DNA of 64,000 bases. Origin: COMBO-56-21 sp041559015 (lineage in GTDB: Archaea; Thermoplasmatota; Thermoplasmata; UBA10834). Location of the stretch: the NCBI GenBank assembly GCA_041559015.1, contig JBFFED010000001.1, positions 1 to 64,000 of the forward strand. Reading direction: 5' to 3'. Below are positions 1 to 8,901 of this stretch, piece by piece. How positions within the stretch are numbered: position 1 is the first letter of the stretch; each line of letters opens with the position of its first letter. Made by a program: the position numbers and the translations under genes. The notes beneath the pieces are model-generated. The model saw nothing but the letters and a program-made list of their open reading frames with translations. It had not been told where the DNA came from and made no database searches.

Positions 1-972
1 AGGATGAGGGGCGAGGGCAAGCACATCGTGACTTCTGCGATAGAGCACATCTCGGTCCTGAACATCATGAAGGCCCTCGAGAAGAATGGGTTCGAGGTCT
101 CCTATGTGCCCCCGACTGAGGACGGCTTCGTCGACCGCGAAAAGCTGGAACAGGCTCTCCGACAGGACACTGTGCTCGTCTCGGTGATGTACGCCAACAA
201 CGAGGTCGGGACCATACAGCCAGTCAACGAGATTGGCGAACTGCTCGAGAAGAAGGATATATACTTCCACGTGGACGCCGTGGCTGCCGCAGGGAAGGTG
301 CCGATTGACGTCCAGAAATCAAGGATAGACCTCATGTCTGTCTCCGCCAACGACATCTACGGTCCCAAAGGTACGGGCGCGCTATACGTGAGGGACGGAA
401 CGAGGATTGAGGCGGTCAATCAGGGCGGAGGCCAGGAACGGGGGCTCAGGTCGGGGTCAGAGAATGTCCCTGCGATCGTAGGCTTCGGAGCCGCAGCTGA
501 GATCGCCCGGAACGAGATGGCTGGCGAATCGGAGAGGATCAGGGGGCTCAGGGACAGGCTAATGGACGGTATCCTCGGGAGCGTGCCTGACTCGTTCCTG
601 AACGGCAACAGGGAGAGACGCCTCCCGAACAACGCCAACATCAGGTTCAGGTTCGTGGAGGGGGAGTCGATGCTCCTCAACCTCGACATGATGGGCATAT
701 CCGTCTCCTCCAGCTCGCCCTGCACCTCGAAGAGCCTTCTGCCTTCGCATGTGCTCCTCGCCTGTGACATACCGACGGAGGAGGCCCAGAGCGCAGTCCA
801 GTTCACCCTTGGTAGGTTCAACACGACGGAGGACGTCGACTACGTCACCGAGGTGGTCCCGGGTATCATCAACAAGCTCAGGGCGATGTCCCCCTTCAGC
901 CAGGCGAACATCGAGGAGATGCGCTCGACTGCAGGGCACAGGGAGGAGGACCACGACCACGCCTCCGAGTGA
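1..972 (+). CDS. IscS/NifS-like cysteine desulfurase homologue lacking the PLP lysine (5' truncated)
   Basis: This is a fold-type I PLP aminotransferase-family protein of the IscS/NifS group. The window begins inside the gene, and roughly the first 80 residues of a ~400-residue family member are missing. The active-site cysteine loop is kept (SSSSPCTSKS, Cys codon at 721-723), as are NNEVG and GGGQERGLRSG. The lysine that forms the PLP Schiff base in 'SGHKIYGPKG' is replaced: here the motif reads SANDIYGPKG, with Asn at 349-351 and Asp at 352-354. The Gln of 'VDATQS' is also lost (VDAVAAAG). An IscS of Archaeoglobus fulgidus with Asp at this position is known and is reported to lack desulfurase activity, so a role in Fe-S assembly without desulfuration is inferred. 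The C-terminus is His/Asp/Glu-rich. Family assignment is firm; desulfurase activity is doubtful. Confidence 0.9.
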   Translation, partial: RMRGEGKHIVTSAIEHISVLNIMKALEKNGFEVSYVPPTEDGFVDREKLEQALRQDTVLVSVMYANNEVGTIQPVNEIGELLEKKDIYFHVDAVAAAGKVPIDVQKSRIDLMSVSANDIYGPKGTGALYVRDGTRIEAVNQGGGQERGLRSGSENVPAIVGFGAAAEIARNEMAGESERIRGLRDRLMDGILGSVPDSFLNGNRERRLPNNANIRFRFVEGESMLLNLDMMGISVSSSSPCTSKSLLPSHVLLACDIPTEEAQSAVQFTLGRFNTTEDVDYVTEVVPGIINKLRAMSPFSQANIEEMRSTAGHREEDHDHASE

Positions 973-1093
973 AATCGGCTTCGGTTTTCACCGATGACCG
1001 TGCGGGTCCGACATGCGCGCGTGACGCCTGCGCGTGGCACCCGCTGGTACAAATAGGTTCCCGCCAGATGTGCGGTGCCAGCTAATATTGTAC

Positions 1094-1110
1094 AAAAAGT
1101 TATATATATA
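1094..1110 (+). promoter_or_regulatory. TATA box of the large surface-protein gene
   Basis: The A-rich stretch followed by tatatatata (1101-1110) lies 22-31 bases upstream of the ATG at 1132. This predicts a transcript starting almost at the start codon, so the mRNA is probably leaderless or nearly so. Confidence 0.75.
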
Positions 1111-1131
1111 CTAGGCCATTTATGAACTGGG

Positions 1132-3558
1132 ATGGGAAAGCCTATGAGAAGTAGGATTCTAACCATAGCGCTGGCGCTTAGCCTGCTCGCTACAGCGTTC
1201 GTTGCCTTCCCTACGACGGCAGCGTACGACTACACGGGCAGCGTGGCGACCACGAACGACACAGGAGCCCCTAAGTATGTCTACATACAGGGTGAGCAGG
1301 TCTACGTCAACGTAGAGGTGCGATACCACGGAGAGCTTTCTCCAGAGGATATCAGAGTCCGGCTACAGCCGGTAAACATGGGGTGGACTTCGCAGATCGT
1401 CACGGTCGCGAACGACCCAGTGGATGGCTGGTACAACAGCTCGGTTGCGGTATCCGGCCTGACTCTTAGCACCACGGGATTCGGGATACACGAGGACGAG
1501 ATCGTCTGTTACGTAATCGCCTACGAGTCCTCGACGATGACCGAACTCGACAGGACGACGATACTCGTCCAGGACGACGGGTTCACCGTGGACCCTGACC
1601 CGATCTTCGTATCTGGGATCGGCACCGTTGGGTACTACCCAGGGCAGACACTTGACATAACCATGATTACATCCCGGATGACCGAGATGTTCTACGTGCA
1701 GATTGTGAATGAAACCGGGACGACCGTACAGAACTGGACGGCCCAGATCGCTCCGACTGGATACTGGCACGCGACCTGGACTATCCCGACGACCTTAGAG
1801 AGCGGCGGGTACACGATCATGGTCAGGGATTCGACAACGCACCTGCCGTGGCCGTACCCATACGAGCACGACTTCGACGTGAGATCGTTCGTCTTCGGCG
1901 TCATACCGGAGAGGGATTCGTATCTCCTGGGAGAGGTTGCCAGGATGCAGGTTATAACAATCGACCTGGCTACGCTCGGGCCCGCGGTCGGAGTGACGGT
2001 CTCGTTCTCAGCCCACTGGTATAACGCAAGTGACGGTGACCAGTGGCTCAACTCCACCCTCGTCGACTCCATGGGAGTGCATGAGCTGCAGATACCTGCG
2101 AGCGACGTGGCAACATGGTGGGGAATCGAGATCGATTACACCGCGACCCTGAGCGGAAGAGCGGAGGAAGCCTATGTCTGGCTCGACTTCGCGCAGATGA
2201 GCGCGACTGTCAACACGAACTGGGGCGGATACATACCCGGTGACATCGTGGCTGTGACCGTCGAGGCAACGATAGACGGCTACCCGCTGCAGGACGGCGC
2301 CGTCGACATCTCGGTGTCGAAGAACGGCACGAAGCTCGATGCGTATAGCGTCTCCGGGCTGATGACGGACCTGGACGGCATCATAGCATATGCCTTCAAG
2401 TTGTCCCCCGATGCTGCGATTGGAGCATACTCGGTAGAAGTGACGGTTTCGAAGGTCGGCTCGTCGACTGTCGCCGCAACAGTCTTCTATGTCAACGCGT
2501 GGGGATCCCTCTCGACCAGGTTCGACAAGGACTACTACATATCCGGCGAAACGATGTTCATAACCTACGAGGCCTACTGGCAGGGCATGCAGGTGTACCT
2601 CGACTCGATGATGGTGACAGTGGAGACCGACTGGGGCCTCCTCTCGATAGGGAACACCAGCACGATGGCCTTCACCGCGGAACTCCCGACCGACTATGTC
2701 GGTGATGTGTGGGTATACGCGACGGGATATTACGGGGACGTTGTCTTCAACGCGTTTGCCATGACCGAAGTCAAAGGCGTCGGCATAGTGGTACTCCCGA
2801 ACAAGGAAACTTTCGAGCCGGGCGACACGCTGACCTTCACGTGGAACGTGATAGGGCCGGTCTCGAACGGCACACTGAACTACATATTGTACAGCGACAG
2901 TGTGTATATAGAGAGCGCGTCCCCCGCGTTCGCCTTGACAGGAACTGTGACCTTCGATGTGCCCCTGATAGACCCCGAGGACTACTACGGTGTATGGATA
3001 TCGTTGCTTACGGACACTGGGTCCTACTCAGAGGACTCTGCGTCGGCTAACATAGCTGACGACGGTCAGCTGAGCATCTGGGTCGAGAAGTCGAAGTACG
3101 CGGACGGGTCCTTCAAGCCCGGCCAGACCGTGAAGATACAGTACGAGATCTTCAACTTCTGGACGGCCCCGCTGCCCATGTACGTGCTGGTCGTGAGCTG
3201 CGACTATGACCCGACAGAGGTCAACATCTTCGTCACCGAGGCAAGCGGCGTCGTGGAGTACACGTTGCCGGCAGATCTGTCGACAGGCATGTTGGAGATC
3301 GATGTAGAGCTCTTGGATCCGACCGACATGAGCAACCTCTCGGACGACTCGACGACGGTCATGGTCAACAACCGGCTGAGCGCCTGGGACACGAGCATCG
3401 GAGGCTTGGCCGCGAGCGACTTCCTGATAATGCTGCTGATCGTCGTGATGATCATCGTGTTGATCGTCATGCCCTTCATCAAGGGAAGGCAGCCGAAGAC
3501 GGAAGCGCCGGTGGTCGAGGAGCCCTTGCCCCCGCCCGCGGAGCCGCCGAAGACCTAG
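1132..3558 (+). CDS. Large secreted, membrane-anchored surface protein with beta-sandwich repeats
   Basis: This is an 808-residue exported protein. It has a signal peptide at residues 1-31 (MRSRIL then a hydrophobic core ending FPTTAA) and a long extracellular region. A single transmembrane segment near the end (FLIMLLIVVMIIVLIVMPF) is followed by a Lys/Pro-rich cytoplasmic tail. The ectodomain contains repeated units beginning with a motif like YxPGxTxxxxx (YYPGQTLDIT, YIPGDIVAVT, YYISGETMFIT, FEPGDTLTFT, FKPGQTVKIQ), as in macroglobulin MG2-like or Ig-like beta-sandwich domains. Several N-glycosylation sequons (NGT, NST, NSS) are present. It is likely a cell-envelope protein; substrate or partner is unknown. 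The ATG at 1144 is an alternative start. The nucleotide-sugar genes that follow would fit glycosylation of such proteins, but that link is inference. Confidence 0.8.
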   Translation: MGKPMRSRILTIALALSLLATAFVAFPTTAAYDYTGSVATTNDTGAPKYVYIQGEQVYVNVEVRYHGELSPEDIRVRLQPVNMGWTSQIVTVANDPVDGWYNSSVAVSGLTLSTTGFGIHEDEIVCYVIAYESSTMTELDRTTILVQDDGFTVDPDPIFVSGIGTVGYYPGQTLDITMITSRMTEMFYVQIVNETGTTVQNWTAQIAPTGYWHATWTIPTTLESGGYTIMVRDSTTHLPWPYPYEHDFDVRSFVFGVIPERDSYLLGEVARMQVITIDLATLGPAVGVTVSFSAHWYNASDGDQWLNSTLVDSMGVHELQIPASDVATWWGIEIDYTATLSGRAEEAYVWLDFAQMSATVNTNWGGYIPGDIVAVTVEATIDGYPLQDGAVDISVSKNGTKLDAYSVSGLMTDLDGIIAYAFKLSPDAAIGAYSVEVTVSKVGSSTVAATVFYVNAWGSLSTRFDKDYYISGETMFITYEAYWQGMQVYLDSMMVTVETDWGLLSIGNTSTMAFTAELPTDYVGDVWVYATGYYGDVVFNAFAMTEVKGVGIVVLPNKETFEPGDTLTFTWNVIGPVSNGTLNYILYSDSVYIESASPAFALTGTVTFDVPLIDPEDYYGVWISLLTDTGSYSEDSASANIADDGQLSIWVEKSKYADGSFKPGQTVKIQYEIFNFWTAPLPMYVLVVSCDYDPTEVNIFVTEASGVVEYTLPADLSTGMLEIDVELLDPTDMSNLSDDSTTVMVNNRLSAWDTSIGGLAASDFLIMLLIVVMIIVLIVMPFIKGRQPKTEAPVVEEPLPPPAEPPKT

Positions 3559-3598
3559 GCAGCCAAGGACCAGTAGGAGCGCGTCAAACCCCTTCCAG

Positions 3599-3617
3599 AG
3601 TTTCATTTTTCGTTTCC
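3599..3617 (+). terminator. Oligo-T transcription stop after the surface-protein gene
   Basis: The T-rich run agtttcatttttcgtttcc follows the stop codon at 3558 and precedes the next promoter (cttatacg near 3638). Archaeal termination typically uses such T-runs. There is no strong hairpin. Confidence 0.4.
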
Positions 3618-3667
3618 ACTGACCAGCCCTGGAAAGACTTATACGCCCTGCGTCCAATCGGCTGGCG

Positions 3668-4969
3668 ATGCCCCGAGAGAAGGTCGCGGTTATCGGTCTA
3701 GGCTACGTGGGGATATCCCTGGCCGCGTTGCTCGCCAACAAGGGCTACGACGTGGTCGGGGTAGACATCTCACGGGACCGCGCGGAGACGGTCAACCGCG
3801 GTTCGCTCCCGCTCCAGGGCGACGAGCCCGGGCTCGAAGCCATGCTCGCGAGGGCGGTCAGGAAGGGCGATCTTGTCGCGGGGACCTCTTTCCATGCTCT
3901 CAGGGACCGGACGGTCATCTTCGTGTGCGTGGACACCCCGATCGACTCTGAGAGGCGCCCGGACCACTCGAGACTCGAGGCGGCTATCAAGAACGTCGCG
4001 AGGAACGTCAGGAAGGGCGCGCTCGTGGTCGTCGAGTCGACCATCGGCCCCGGGACCATGCTGGGGCTGGTGGCGAAGATCCTCGAACGGGAGAGCGGCC
4101 TGAAGGTCGGGAGGGACCTGAAGCTGGCCCACTGCCCCGAGAGAGTCATGCCTGGGAGGCTTCTGTACAACCTCACGCACTATGACCGGGTCATTGGCGG
4201 GCTCGACAAGGCGAGCCTGCGGAGGGCCTCGACGATATACTCGAATCTCACCAGGGGCAAGCTGCACCCCACGGACCTCACGACCGCGGAGGTCGTGAAG
4301 ACGGCAGAGAACGCCTACAGGGATGTGCAGATCGCTTTCGCCAACGAGGTCGCGCTCATATCCGAGAAGGTCGGTGTCGATGCGTTCGAGGTGCGTCGGC
4401 TCGTGAACACATGTCCCTTCAGGGACATGCACACGCCGGGCGCGGGCGTCGGAGGCCACTGTCTGCCGAAGGACCCGTGGCTGCTGGCGCACGGGGGCAG
4501 GGAGGCGGGCCCGAAGCTGATACCAGCGGCGAGGGCGATAAACGACTCGATGCCGTTCCATGTGCTGGACCTCGCAGACTCCGCGCTGAAGGAGACGGGG
4601 CGGCGGCTGAAAGGATCCGTCGTCGCGGTGATGGGCGCGTCGTTCCTGCAGGACTCCGGCGACATGAGGAACTCACCGTCAGTACCGGTCGTAGCGTCAC
4701 TCATGTCCGCAAGGGAACTGAGAGTCCACGACCCGTATGTGGAGGAGGTCGAGGGGCGGCCAGTTGAGATGGACATGAGGAAGGCCCTCGAGGGGGCCGA
4801 TCTCGCGGTGTTCATGGTCGCGCACAAGGAGTATTCCCTGCTGACGCCGGCAGCCATCAAGAAGTTGATGCGCACGCCCGCGGTCGTCGACGGCAGGAAC
4901 ATCTTCTCGGCGGACAGGATGCGCAGGGCGGGGATCGTCTACAGGGGCGTGGGCAAGAGGCCTACCTGA
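3668..4969 (+). CDS. UDP-N-acetyl-D-mannosamine / UDP-glucose 6-dehydrogenase family enzyme
   Basis: This 433-residue protein is an NAD-dependent nucleotide-sugar 6-dehydrogenase, oxidising a UDP-hexose or UDP-HexNAc to the uronate in two steps. The N-terminal Rossmann motif GLGYVGISLAALLANKGYDV is clear, and the catalytic cysteine lies in PGAGVGGHCLPKDPWLL near residue 260. The C-terminal UDP-binding domain (NSPSVPVVASL, VHDPYV) is complete and the length is typical. The TATA-like cttatacg lies about 28 bases before the ATG, suggesting a leaderless transcript. The WecC-like versus Ugd choice cannot be settled by eye; the loop sequence favours the WecC/ManNAc-dehydrogenase side. The 3' end overlaps the convergent epimerase gene by 8 bases. 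Role: precursor supply for surface glycans, inferred. Confidence 0.88.
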   Translation: MPREKVAVIGLGYVGISLAALLANKGYDVVGVDISRDRAETVNRGSLPLQGDEPGLEAMLARAVRKGDLVAGTSFHALRDRTVIFVCVDTPIDSERRPDHSRLEAAIKNVARNVRKGALVVVESTIGPGTMLGLVAKILERESGLKVGRDLKLAHCPERVMPGRLLYNLTHYDRVIGGLDKASLRRASTIYSNLTRGKLHPTDLTTAEVVKTAENAYRDVQIAFANEVALISEKVGVDAFEVRRLVNTCPFRDMHTPGAGVGGHCLPKDPWLLAHGGREAGPKLIPAARAINDSMPFHVLDLADSALKETGRRLKGSVVAVMGASFLQDSGDMRNSPSVPVVASLMSARELRVHDPYVEEVEGRPVEMDMRKALEGADLAVFMVAHKEYSLLTPAAIKKLMRTPAVVDGRNIFSADRMRRAGIVYRGVGKRPT

Positions 4970-5855
4970 CAAGCTCCGAGAGGCCCTCTTCGAGTGACAC
5001 CTTTGCCCTGAACCCGAGTGTCTCCTCCGACTTCCTCACGTCGCACAGACTGTCCTTGATGTCCCCCACCCTTGGGGACGAGAAGAGTGGCTCCAGCTTC
5101 CTCCCAGATACCTGGATGGCCATCCTGGCCAGGTCGAGTATGCTCGTCGAGACGCCGCTGCCGCAGTTCAGGACCTGCCCTCCCAACCCGTCTTTGTCCA
5201 ACACGAGCAAGATCATCTCCGCGACATCGCGCGCGTGTATGAAGTCCCTGGTCTGCCGGCCATCGCCCTCGATGATTGGCGGCAGGCCTGACCTGAGCCG
5301 GGACGCGAACTTCGTCATGACACCAGAATAGGGGCTCTGAGGGTCCGCCCTGATGGAGTAGAAGTTGAACGGCCTGACGGAGACGACCTCCATGTGGCTC
5401 ATGTCCGCGTACGCGAGCACGTACTTCTCCCCCGCGAGCTTGCTGACACCGTAGTTGCTCATCGGGTGTGTCGGGTGCTCCTCGTCTATCGGCACGTACT
5501 CCGGCCTGCCGAATACTGCCGCGCTGCTGACATAGACGAACTTGCCCACGCCGGCCTTGGCGCTCTCGTGGAGCACGTTGACCGTTCCGAGGACGTTGAC
5601 GCTCGCGTCCGTGAGCGGGTCCTGGACGGACATGTCGACGCTCACCTGGGCCGCGCAGTGCACAACCGCGTCGACCCGCGCAAGCACACTCCTGACGTCC
5701 GCAGGTCTCTGGATATCGCCAAGAACCGAGGAGGGCTTGAGGACTGCGTATGGCTGGGCCCTGATGTCTAACCCCACCACCTCGTGCCTCCTCATGAGCA
5801 ACTCGCAGAGGTACGACCCGAGCTGACCCGAGCTGCCCGTAACCAGAACCCTCAT
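4962..5855 (-). CDS. NAD-dependent nucleotide-sugar epimerase/dehydratase (extended SDR)
   Basis: This 297-residue extended short-chain dehydrogenase starts MRVLVTGSSGQLGSYLCELL, the GxxGxxG NAD motif. It keeps the catalytic Tyr-Lys pair in YGVSKLAGEK with an upstream SSAAVFG serine motif, and the C-terminal substrate region RDFIHARDVAEMI. Its closest well-known relatives are UDP-glucose/UDP-GlcNAc 4-epimerases and dTDP-sugar epimerases; the exact sugar cannot be read. It lies next to a sugar dehydrogenase (convergent) and is followed on the same strand direction by a Gfo/Idh/MocA oxidoreductase gene 5 bases upstream. Together these point to one pathway for a modified nucleotide sugar. Confidence 0.88.
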   Translation of the reverse strand: MRVLVTGSSGQLGSYLCELLMRRHEVVGLDIRAQPYAVLKPSSVLGDIQRPADVRSVLARVDAVVHCAAQVSVDMSVQDPLTDASVNVLGTVNVLHESAKAGVGKFVYVSSAAVFGRPEYVPIDEEHPTHPMSNYGVSKLAGEKYVLAYADMSHMEVVSVRPFNFYSIRADPQSPYSGVMTKFASRLRSGLPPIIEGDGRQTRDFIHARDVAEMILLVLDKDGLGGQVLNCGSGVSTSILDLARMAIQVSGRKLEPLFSSPRVGDIKDSLCDVRKSEETLGFRAKVSLEEGLSELVR

Positions 5856-5860
5856 CGGAC

Positions 5861-6838
5861 CTACTCCACCTGCATCTTCTTGCCGCTCTTCATCGATTCC
5901 AGGGCGGCCTCCGCGATCCTGAGCGTCCTCATGGCGCTCTCGCCTGTCACCAGGGGAGCCTTCCCATCCTTGATCGCCGCGATGAAGTCGTCCAGCTCGC
6001 GCTTGAGCGGCTCCTCCTTCTTCAGGGCGGTTCTGTGGACGTCAAACTCAAGGGGGACGTTGAACAGGTTGCTGCTGTCCAGCTGCCTGAAGGACGAAGC
6101 GCATACCAGGGCCGCCTGATCCATGTAGTCGACCTCGACGAAGTTCTGGCTGCATGTCAGCGCGAGCTTCCTGACCTTCATTGGCGTAAGCCAGTTCACC
6201 TCCACGTAGCCGGTGGCGCCGCCCTCGAAATCTATGAGCATGTTCGCGTGGTCCTCGTACTTGATGCCTTTGCCCTGGCCGCCCAGGGTGTAGACTGACT
6301 TGGCCTTCGCGCCTATGATGTACTGAATGACGTCGATGTCGTGCACCCCGAGGTCCATGATGACCCCAACGTCCCGGACCCTTGATGGCAGGGAGGAGAC
6401 ACGCCTTGTGCCAGCAGTTATCAGCTCGCCCCACTGGCCGCTCTGGAGGCCCTGTTTGGCGAAGGAAACCACTGGGTTGAACCTCTCGGTGAACCCACCG
6501 GCGAGGACGACATTGGCCTTGCGGGCCGACTCGACCAGCCCCTGGAGGACTCTCGAACTGCCCGTCATCGGCTTCTCGAGCAGCACGTGCTTGCCCGCCC
6601 TGATTGCCTCCGATGCGATCTTCTCATGGGTGGAGGTCGGCGTGACCACCACGACGGCCTCGACATCGCTCTTGAGCATGTCCTGGTAGCTGAGGTACCA
6701 CTTGACACCATGCTTCTCGCCGACCGCCTGTGCGACCTCGGGCACGATGTCCACCACCCCCGCGAGCATGTCTCTCTCGGAGAGTATCCTCGCATGGTTC
6801 TGGCCCATGAGCCCGACGCCTATGACACCCACGCGCAT
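5861..6838 (-). CDS. Gfo/Idh/MocA family oxidoreductase
   Basis: This is a 325-residue NAD(P)-dependent sugar oxidoreductase. The start was set at the ATG at 6836-6838 because the Rossmann motif RVGVIGVGLMGQNHARIL begins at once there; the longer open frame upstream does not look coding. The motif EKPMTGS holds the conserved Lys of the family (EKP), followed by AGGFTERFNPVV and the C-terminal beta-sheet domain. In surface-polysaccharide clusters such enzymes (for example WlbA/WbpB) oxidise UDP-HexNAc uronates at C3, which would fit the neighbouring WecC-like dehydrogenase. That pairing is inference. Transcribed with the downstream epimerase. Confidence 0.87.
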   Translation of the reverse strand: MRVGVIGVGLMGQNHARILSERDMLAGVVDIVPEVAQAVGEKHGVKWYLSYQDMLKSDVEAVVVVTPTSTHEKIASEAIRAGKHVLLEKPMTGSSRVLQGLVESARKANVVLAGGFTERFNPVVSFAKQGLQSGQWGELITAGTRRVSSLPSRVRDVGVIMDLGVHDIDVIQYIIGAKAKSVYTLGGQGKGIKYEDHANMLIDFEGGATGYVEVNWLTPMKVRKLALTCSQNFVEVDYMDQAALVCASSFRQLDSSNLFNVPLEFDVHRTALKKEEPLKRELDDFIAAIKDGKAPLVTGESAMRTLRIAEAALESMKSGKKMQVE

Positions 6839-6885
6839 GCGCTCGCAATGAGAGTATCCCGTAATAAGCGTTCCTTCAGCTTGCG

Positions 6886-6900
6886 TGAAAGGCTTAATAC
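6886..6900 (+). promoter_or_regulatory. TATA box of the Trm112-like gene
   Basis: The sequence gaaaggcttaatac has a purine-rich BRE-like half followed by cttaatac. It lies about 35 bases before the TTG at 6933 and diverges from a TATA-like element (cttattac on the minus strand near 6870) that serves the Gfo/Idh/MocA gene. Confidence 0.6.
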
Positions 6901-6932
6901 CGCCCCCGGACATGCCTTGTCTGGTGGACTGA

Positions 6933-7112
6933 TTGAAGAGGAATCTGATGGACATTCTAGCATGCCCTGTCTGCAAGAGCCACCCGCTCGAGCTGACGGT
7001 CAAGAAAGAGGATGAGAAGGAGATCCTCGAGGGGACGCTCAGGTGCGCCAAGTGCAATGTCGATTACCCGATAGAGGACGGCATACCCAATATGCTCCCT
7101 CCGGAGAAGTAG
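6933..7112 (+). CDS. Trm112-like zinc-ribbon protein (methyltransferase activator)
   Basis: This is a 59-residue protein starting at a TTG codon (MKRNLMDILACPVCKSHPLE). It has the Trm112 signature: CPVC near the N-terminus, CAKC about 30 residues later, then YPIEDGIPNMLPP at the end. Trm112 proteins bind zinc and act as obligate partners that stabilise and activate several tRNA, rRNA and protein-release-factor methyltransferases. The TTG start is chosen because the Lys/Arg-Asn-Leu lead is conserved in the family and ggtgg lies 6 bases upstream; the ATG at 6948 would remove it. The gene has its own promoter and no co-transcribed methyltransferase neighbour. Confidence 0.85.
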   Translation: MKRNLMDILACPVCKSHPLELTVKKEDEKEILEGTLRCAKCNVDYPIEDGIPNMLPPEK

Positions 7113-7151
7113 CTTTCCAGGGTTCTCTCGCACGGCCTGGCAGCCCACAGC

Positions 7152-7164
7152 GCACATATATACC
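7152..7164 (+). promoter_or_regulatory. TATA box of serA
   Basis: The sequence gcacatatatacc sits so that transcription would start near 7185-7190. This leaves an untranslated leader of roughly 85 bases before the chosen serA start at 7276. Confidence 0.6.
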
Positions 7165-7275
7165 CCGAACGAAGCACACAATAGTACGTTGCCAGGCACC
7201 GTGTGCAACACATTGATATCCAACTTGCCCCGTTCCGAATCCGCCGGCCATCAGACCGGCAACATGGTGAGCCAG

Positions 7276-8844
7276 ATGAAGGTGCTCGTCGCAGACGAGA
7301 TATCGAAGACAGGCGTGGAGATGCTCAAGGCGCAGGGCTACTCCGTCGATGTGCGGACAGGTCAGAAGGAGGACGACCTGGTCAAGATCATTGGAGGCTA
7401 CGACGTCCTCCTCGTCAGGAGCGCGACCAAGGCCACCAGGAAGGTCATCGAGGCCGGTAGACTGAAGGTCATCGGGCGAGCCGGCATAGGCGTGGACAAC
7501 ATCGACGTCGAAGCCGCGACCGAGCGCGGCGTCCTGGTCATGAACGCGCCCTCGGGGAACGTCATATCCACGGCCGAGCTCACCATAGGACTCATGTTCT
7601 CGTTGGCGCGGAAGATACCCCAGGCGGACGCATCCACTAAGAAGGGCGAGTGGAAGCGCAAGGAGATGAAGGGCGCGCAGATCCAAGGGAAGACCCTGGG
7701 TATCGTTGGCCTGGGAAGGGTGGGTGCGGAGGTGGCAAGGAGAGCGGCCGCACTGGGCATGACCGTGGTCGCTTACGACCCACTCGTGTCCCCCGAGGTG
7801 GGCACGAGGCTCCATGTCAGGCTCCTGCCGCTCGACAGGCTTCTGGTCGACGCCGACATCGTGACCGTCCACACGCCCCTCACGCCGCAGACAAAGGACC
7901 TCATAGGCAAGGCCGAGTTCGCCAAGATGAAGAAGAATGCCCTCTTAATCAACTGCGCCAGGGGAGGCGTCGTGAACGAGGAGGACCTCCACGAGGCTCT
8001 GGCCGAGAAAAGGATCGCAGGTGCGGCCCTCGATGTGTTCATGAACGAGCCACCTTCGGGCTCGAAGTTGCTCACGCTCCAGAACGTCATCCTGACGCCG
8101 CACCTGGGCGCTACCACGATGGAGGCGCAGGAGGAGGTAGGGTCAGAGATAGCGGAGCAGGTCATAGCGTACCTCGAGGAGAACGTCATACGGAACGCCG
8201 TCAACCTCCCAGCGAAGTTGGATCCCGAGATTGTCCCGTACATGCCGCTGGCGGAGAAGCTGGGGACGATGGCCTGCCAGCTCGGGATGTGCAGCGCGTC
8301 AAGGATGGAAGTCTCCTGCAGAGGGGAGCTGGCGCAGAAGGACACGCGCATAATCGTGGCGTGTGCGGTCACTGGCCTCCTGAAGCCCTTGGCCGAGGAG
8401 TTCAACGTCAACTACATCAACGCCGTTGCCATCGCCAAGTCGAGGGGCATCGAGGTCGTCTCGTCGACCACCGAGGAGTCGGGCAGGTACAAGAACCTGA
8501 TAAGCGTGGAGCTGCGGGCGAACGGGTCAACGGTCTCGGTCGTCGGATCGCTCATGCCGGACAAGGTGGCGAAGATAGTCGAGATAGACGGCAACTCAGT
8601 GGACTTCGAGCCTGAAGGAAACTTCCTTCTGATAGGCCACTCGGACATGCCAGGCATGATCGGCAAGGTGGGGACGGTCCTCGGGGACAACGACATCAAC
8701 ATAGCTGGCATGGAGGTCGCGAGAAAGGCCTCCAGAGGTCCGGCGATGATGATCCTGACCCTGGATGATGAGCTCCCCGGCTCAGTCCTGGCGAAGGTCC
8801 GGGAGATACCGAACCTGAAGTCCGCGACATCGATCAGGCTCTGA
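7276..8844 (+). CDS. serA: D-3-phosphoglycerate dehydrogenase
   Basis: This 522-residue enzyme catalyses the first step of phosphorylated serine synthesis, 3-phosphoglycerate to 3-phosphohydroxypyruvate with NAD. It has the full long-form architecture: a split substrate domain, an NAD domain with GKTLGIVGLGRVG and the catalytic INCARGG...LDVF...HLGATT segments, an intervening ASB domain, and a C-terminal ACT domain (LLIGHSDMPGMIGKVGTVLG) for serine feedback. The ATG at 7276 (MKVLVADEIS) is preferred because ggtga lies six bases upstream and the length then matches the ~525-residue family; ATG 7264 and TTG 7189 are alternatives. Assignment is firm. Confidence 0.95.
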   Translation: MKVLVADEISKTGVEMLKAQGYSVDVRTGQKEDDLVKIIGGYDVLLVRSATKATRKVIEAGRLKVIGRAGIGVDNIDVEAATERGVLVMNAPSGNVISTAELTIGLMFSLARKIPQADASTKKGEWKRKEMKGAQIQGKTLGIVGLGRVGAEVARRAAALGMTVVAYDPLVSPEVGTRLHVRLLPLDRLLVDADIVTVHTPLTPQTKDLIGKAEFAKMKKNALLINCARGGVVNEEDLHEALAEKRIAGAALDVFMNEPPSGSKLLTLQNVILTPHLGATTMEAQEEVGSEIAEQVIAYLEENVIRNAVNLPAKLDPEIVPYMPLAEKLGTMACQLGMCSASRMEVSCRGELAQKDTRIIVACAVTGLLKPLAEEFNVNYINAVAIAKSRGIEVVSSTTEESGRYKNLISVELRANGSTVSVVGSLMPDKVAKIVEIDGNSVDFEPEGNFLLIGHSDMPGMIGKVGTVLGDNDINIAGMEVARKASRGPAMMILTLDDELPGSVLAKVREIPNLKSATSIRL

Positions 8845-8901
8845 GCGCGCCTGCGTCATGTTTATTCTTGCGCAGACGATACACGGGGCGGAGTTGGACG
8901 C

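Noticed and set aside
7189..7275. N-terminal extension of SerA from TTG 7189
   Set aside because: The added 29 residues are unlike the family, and ATG 7276 has a good SD.
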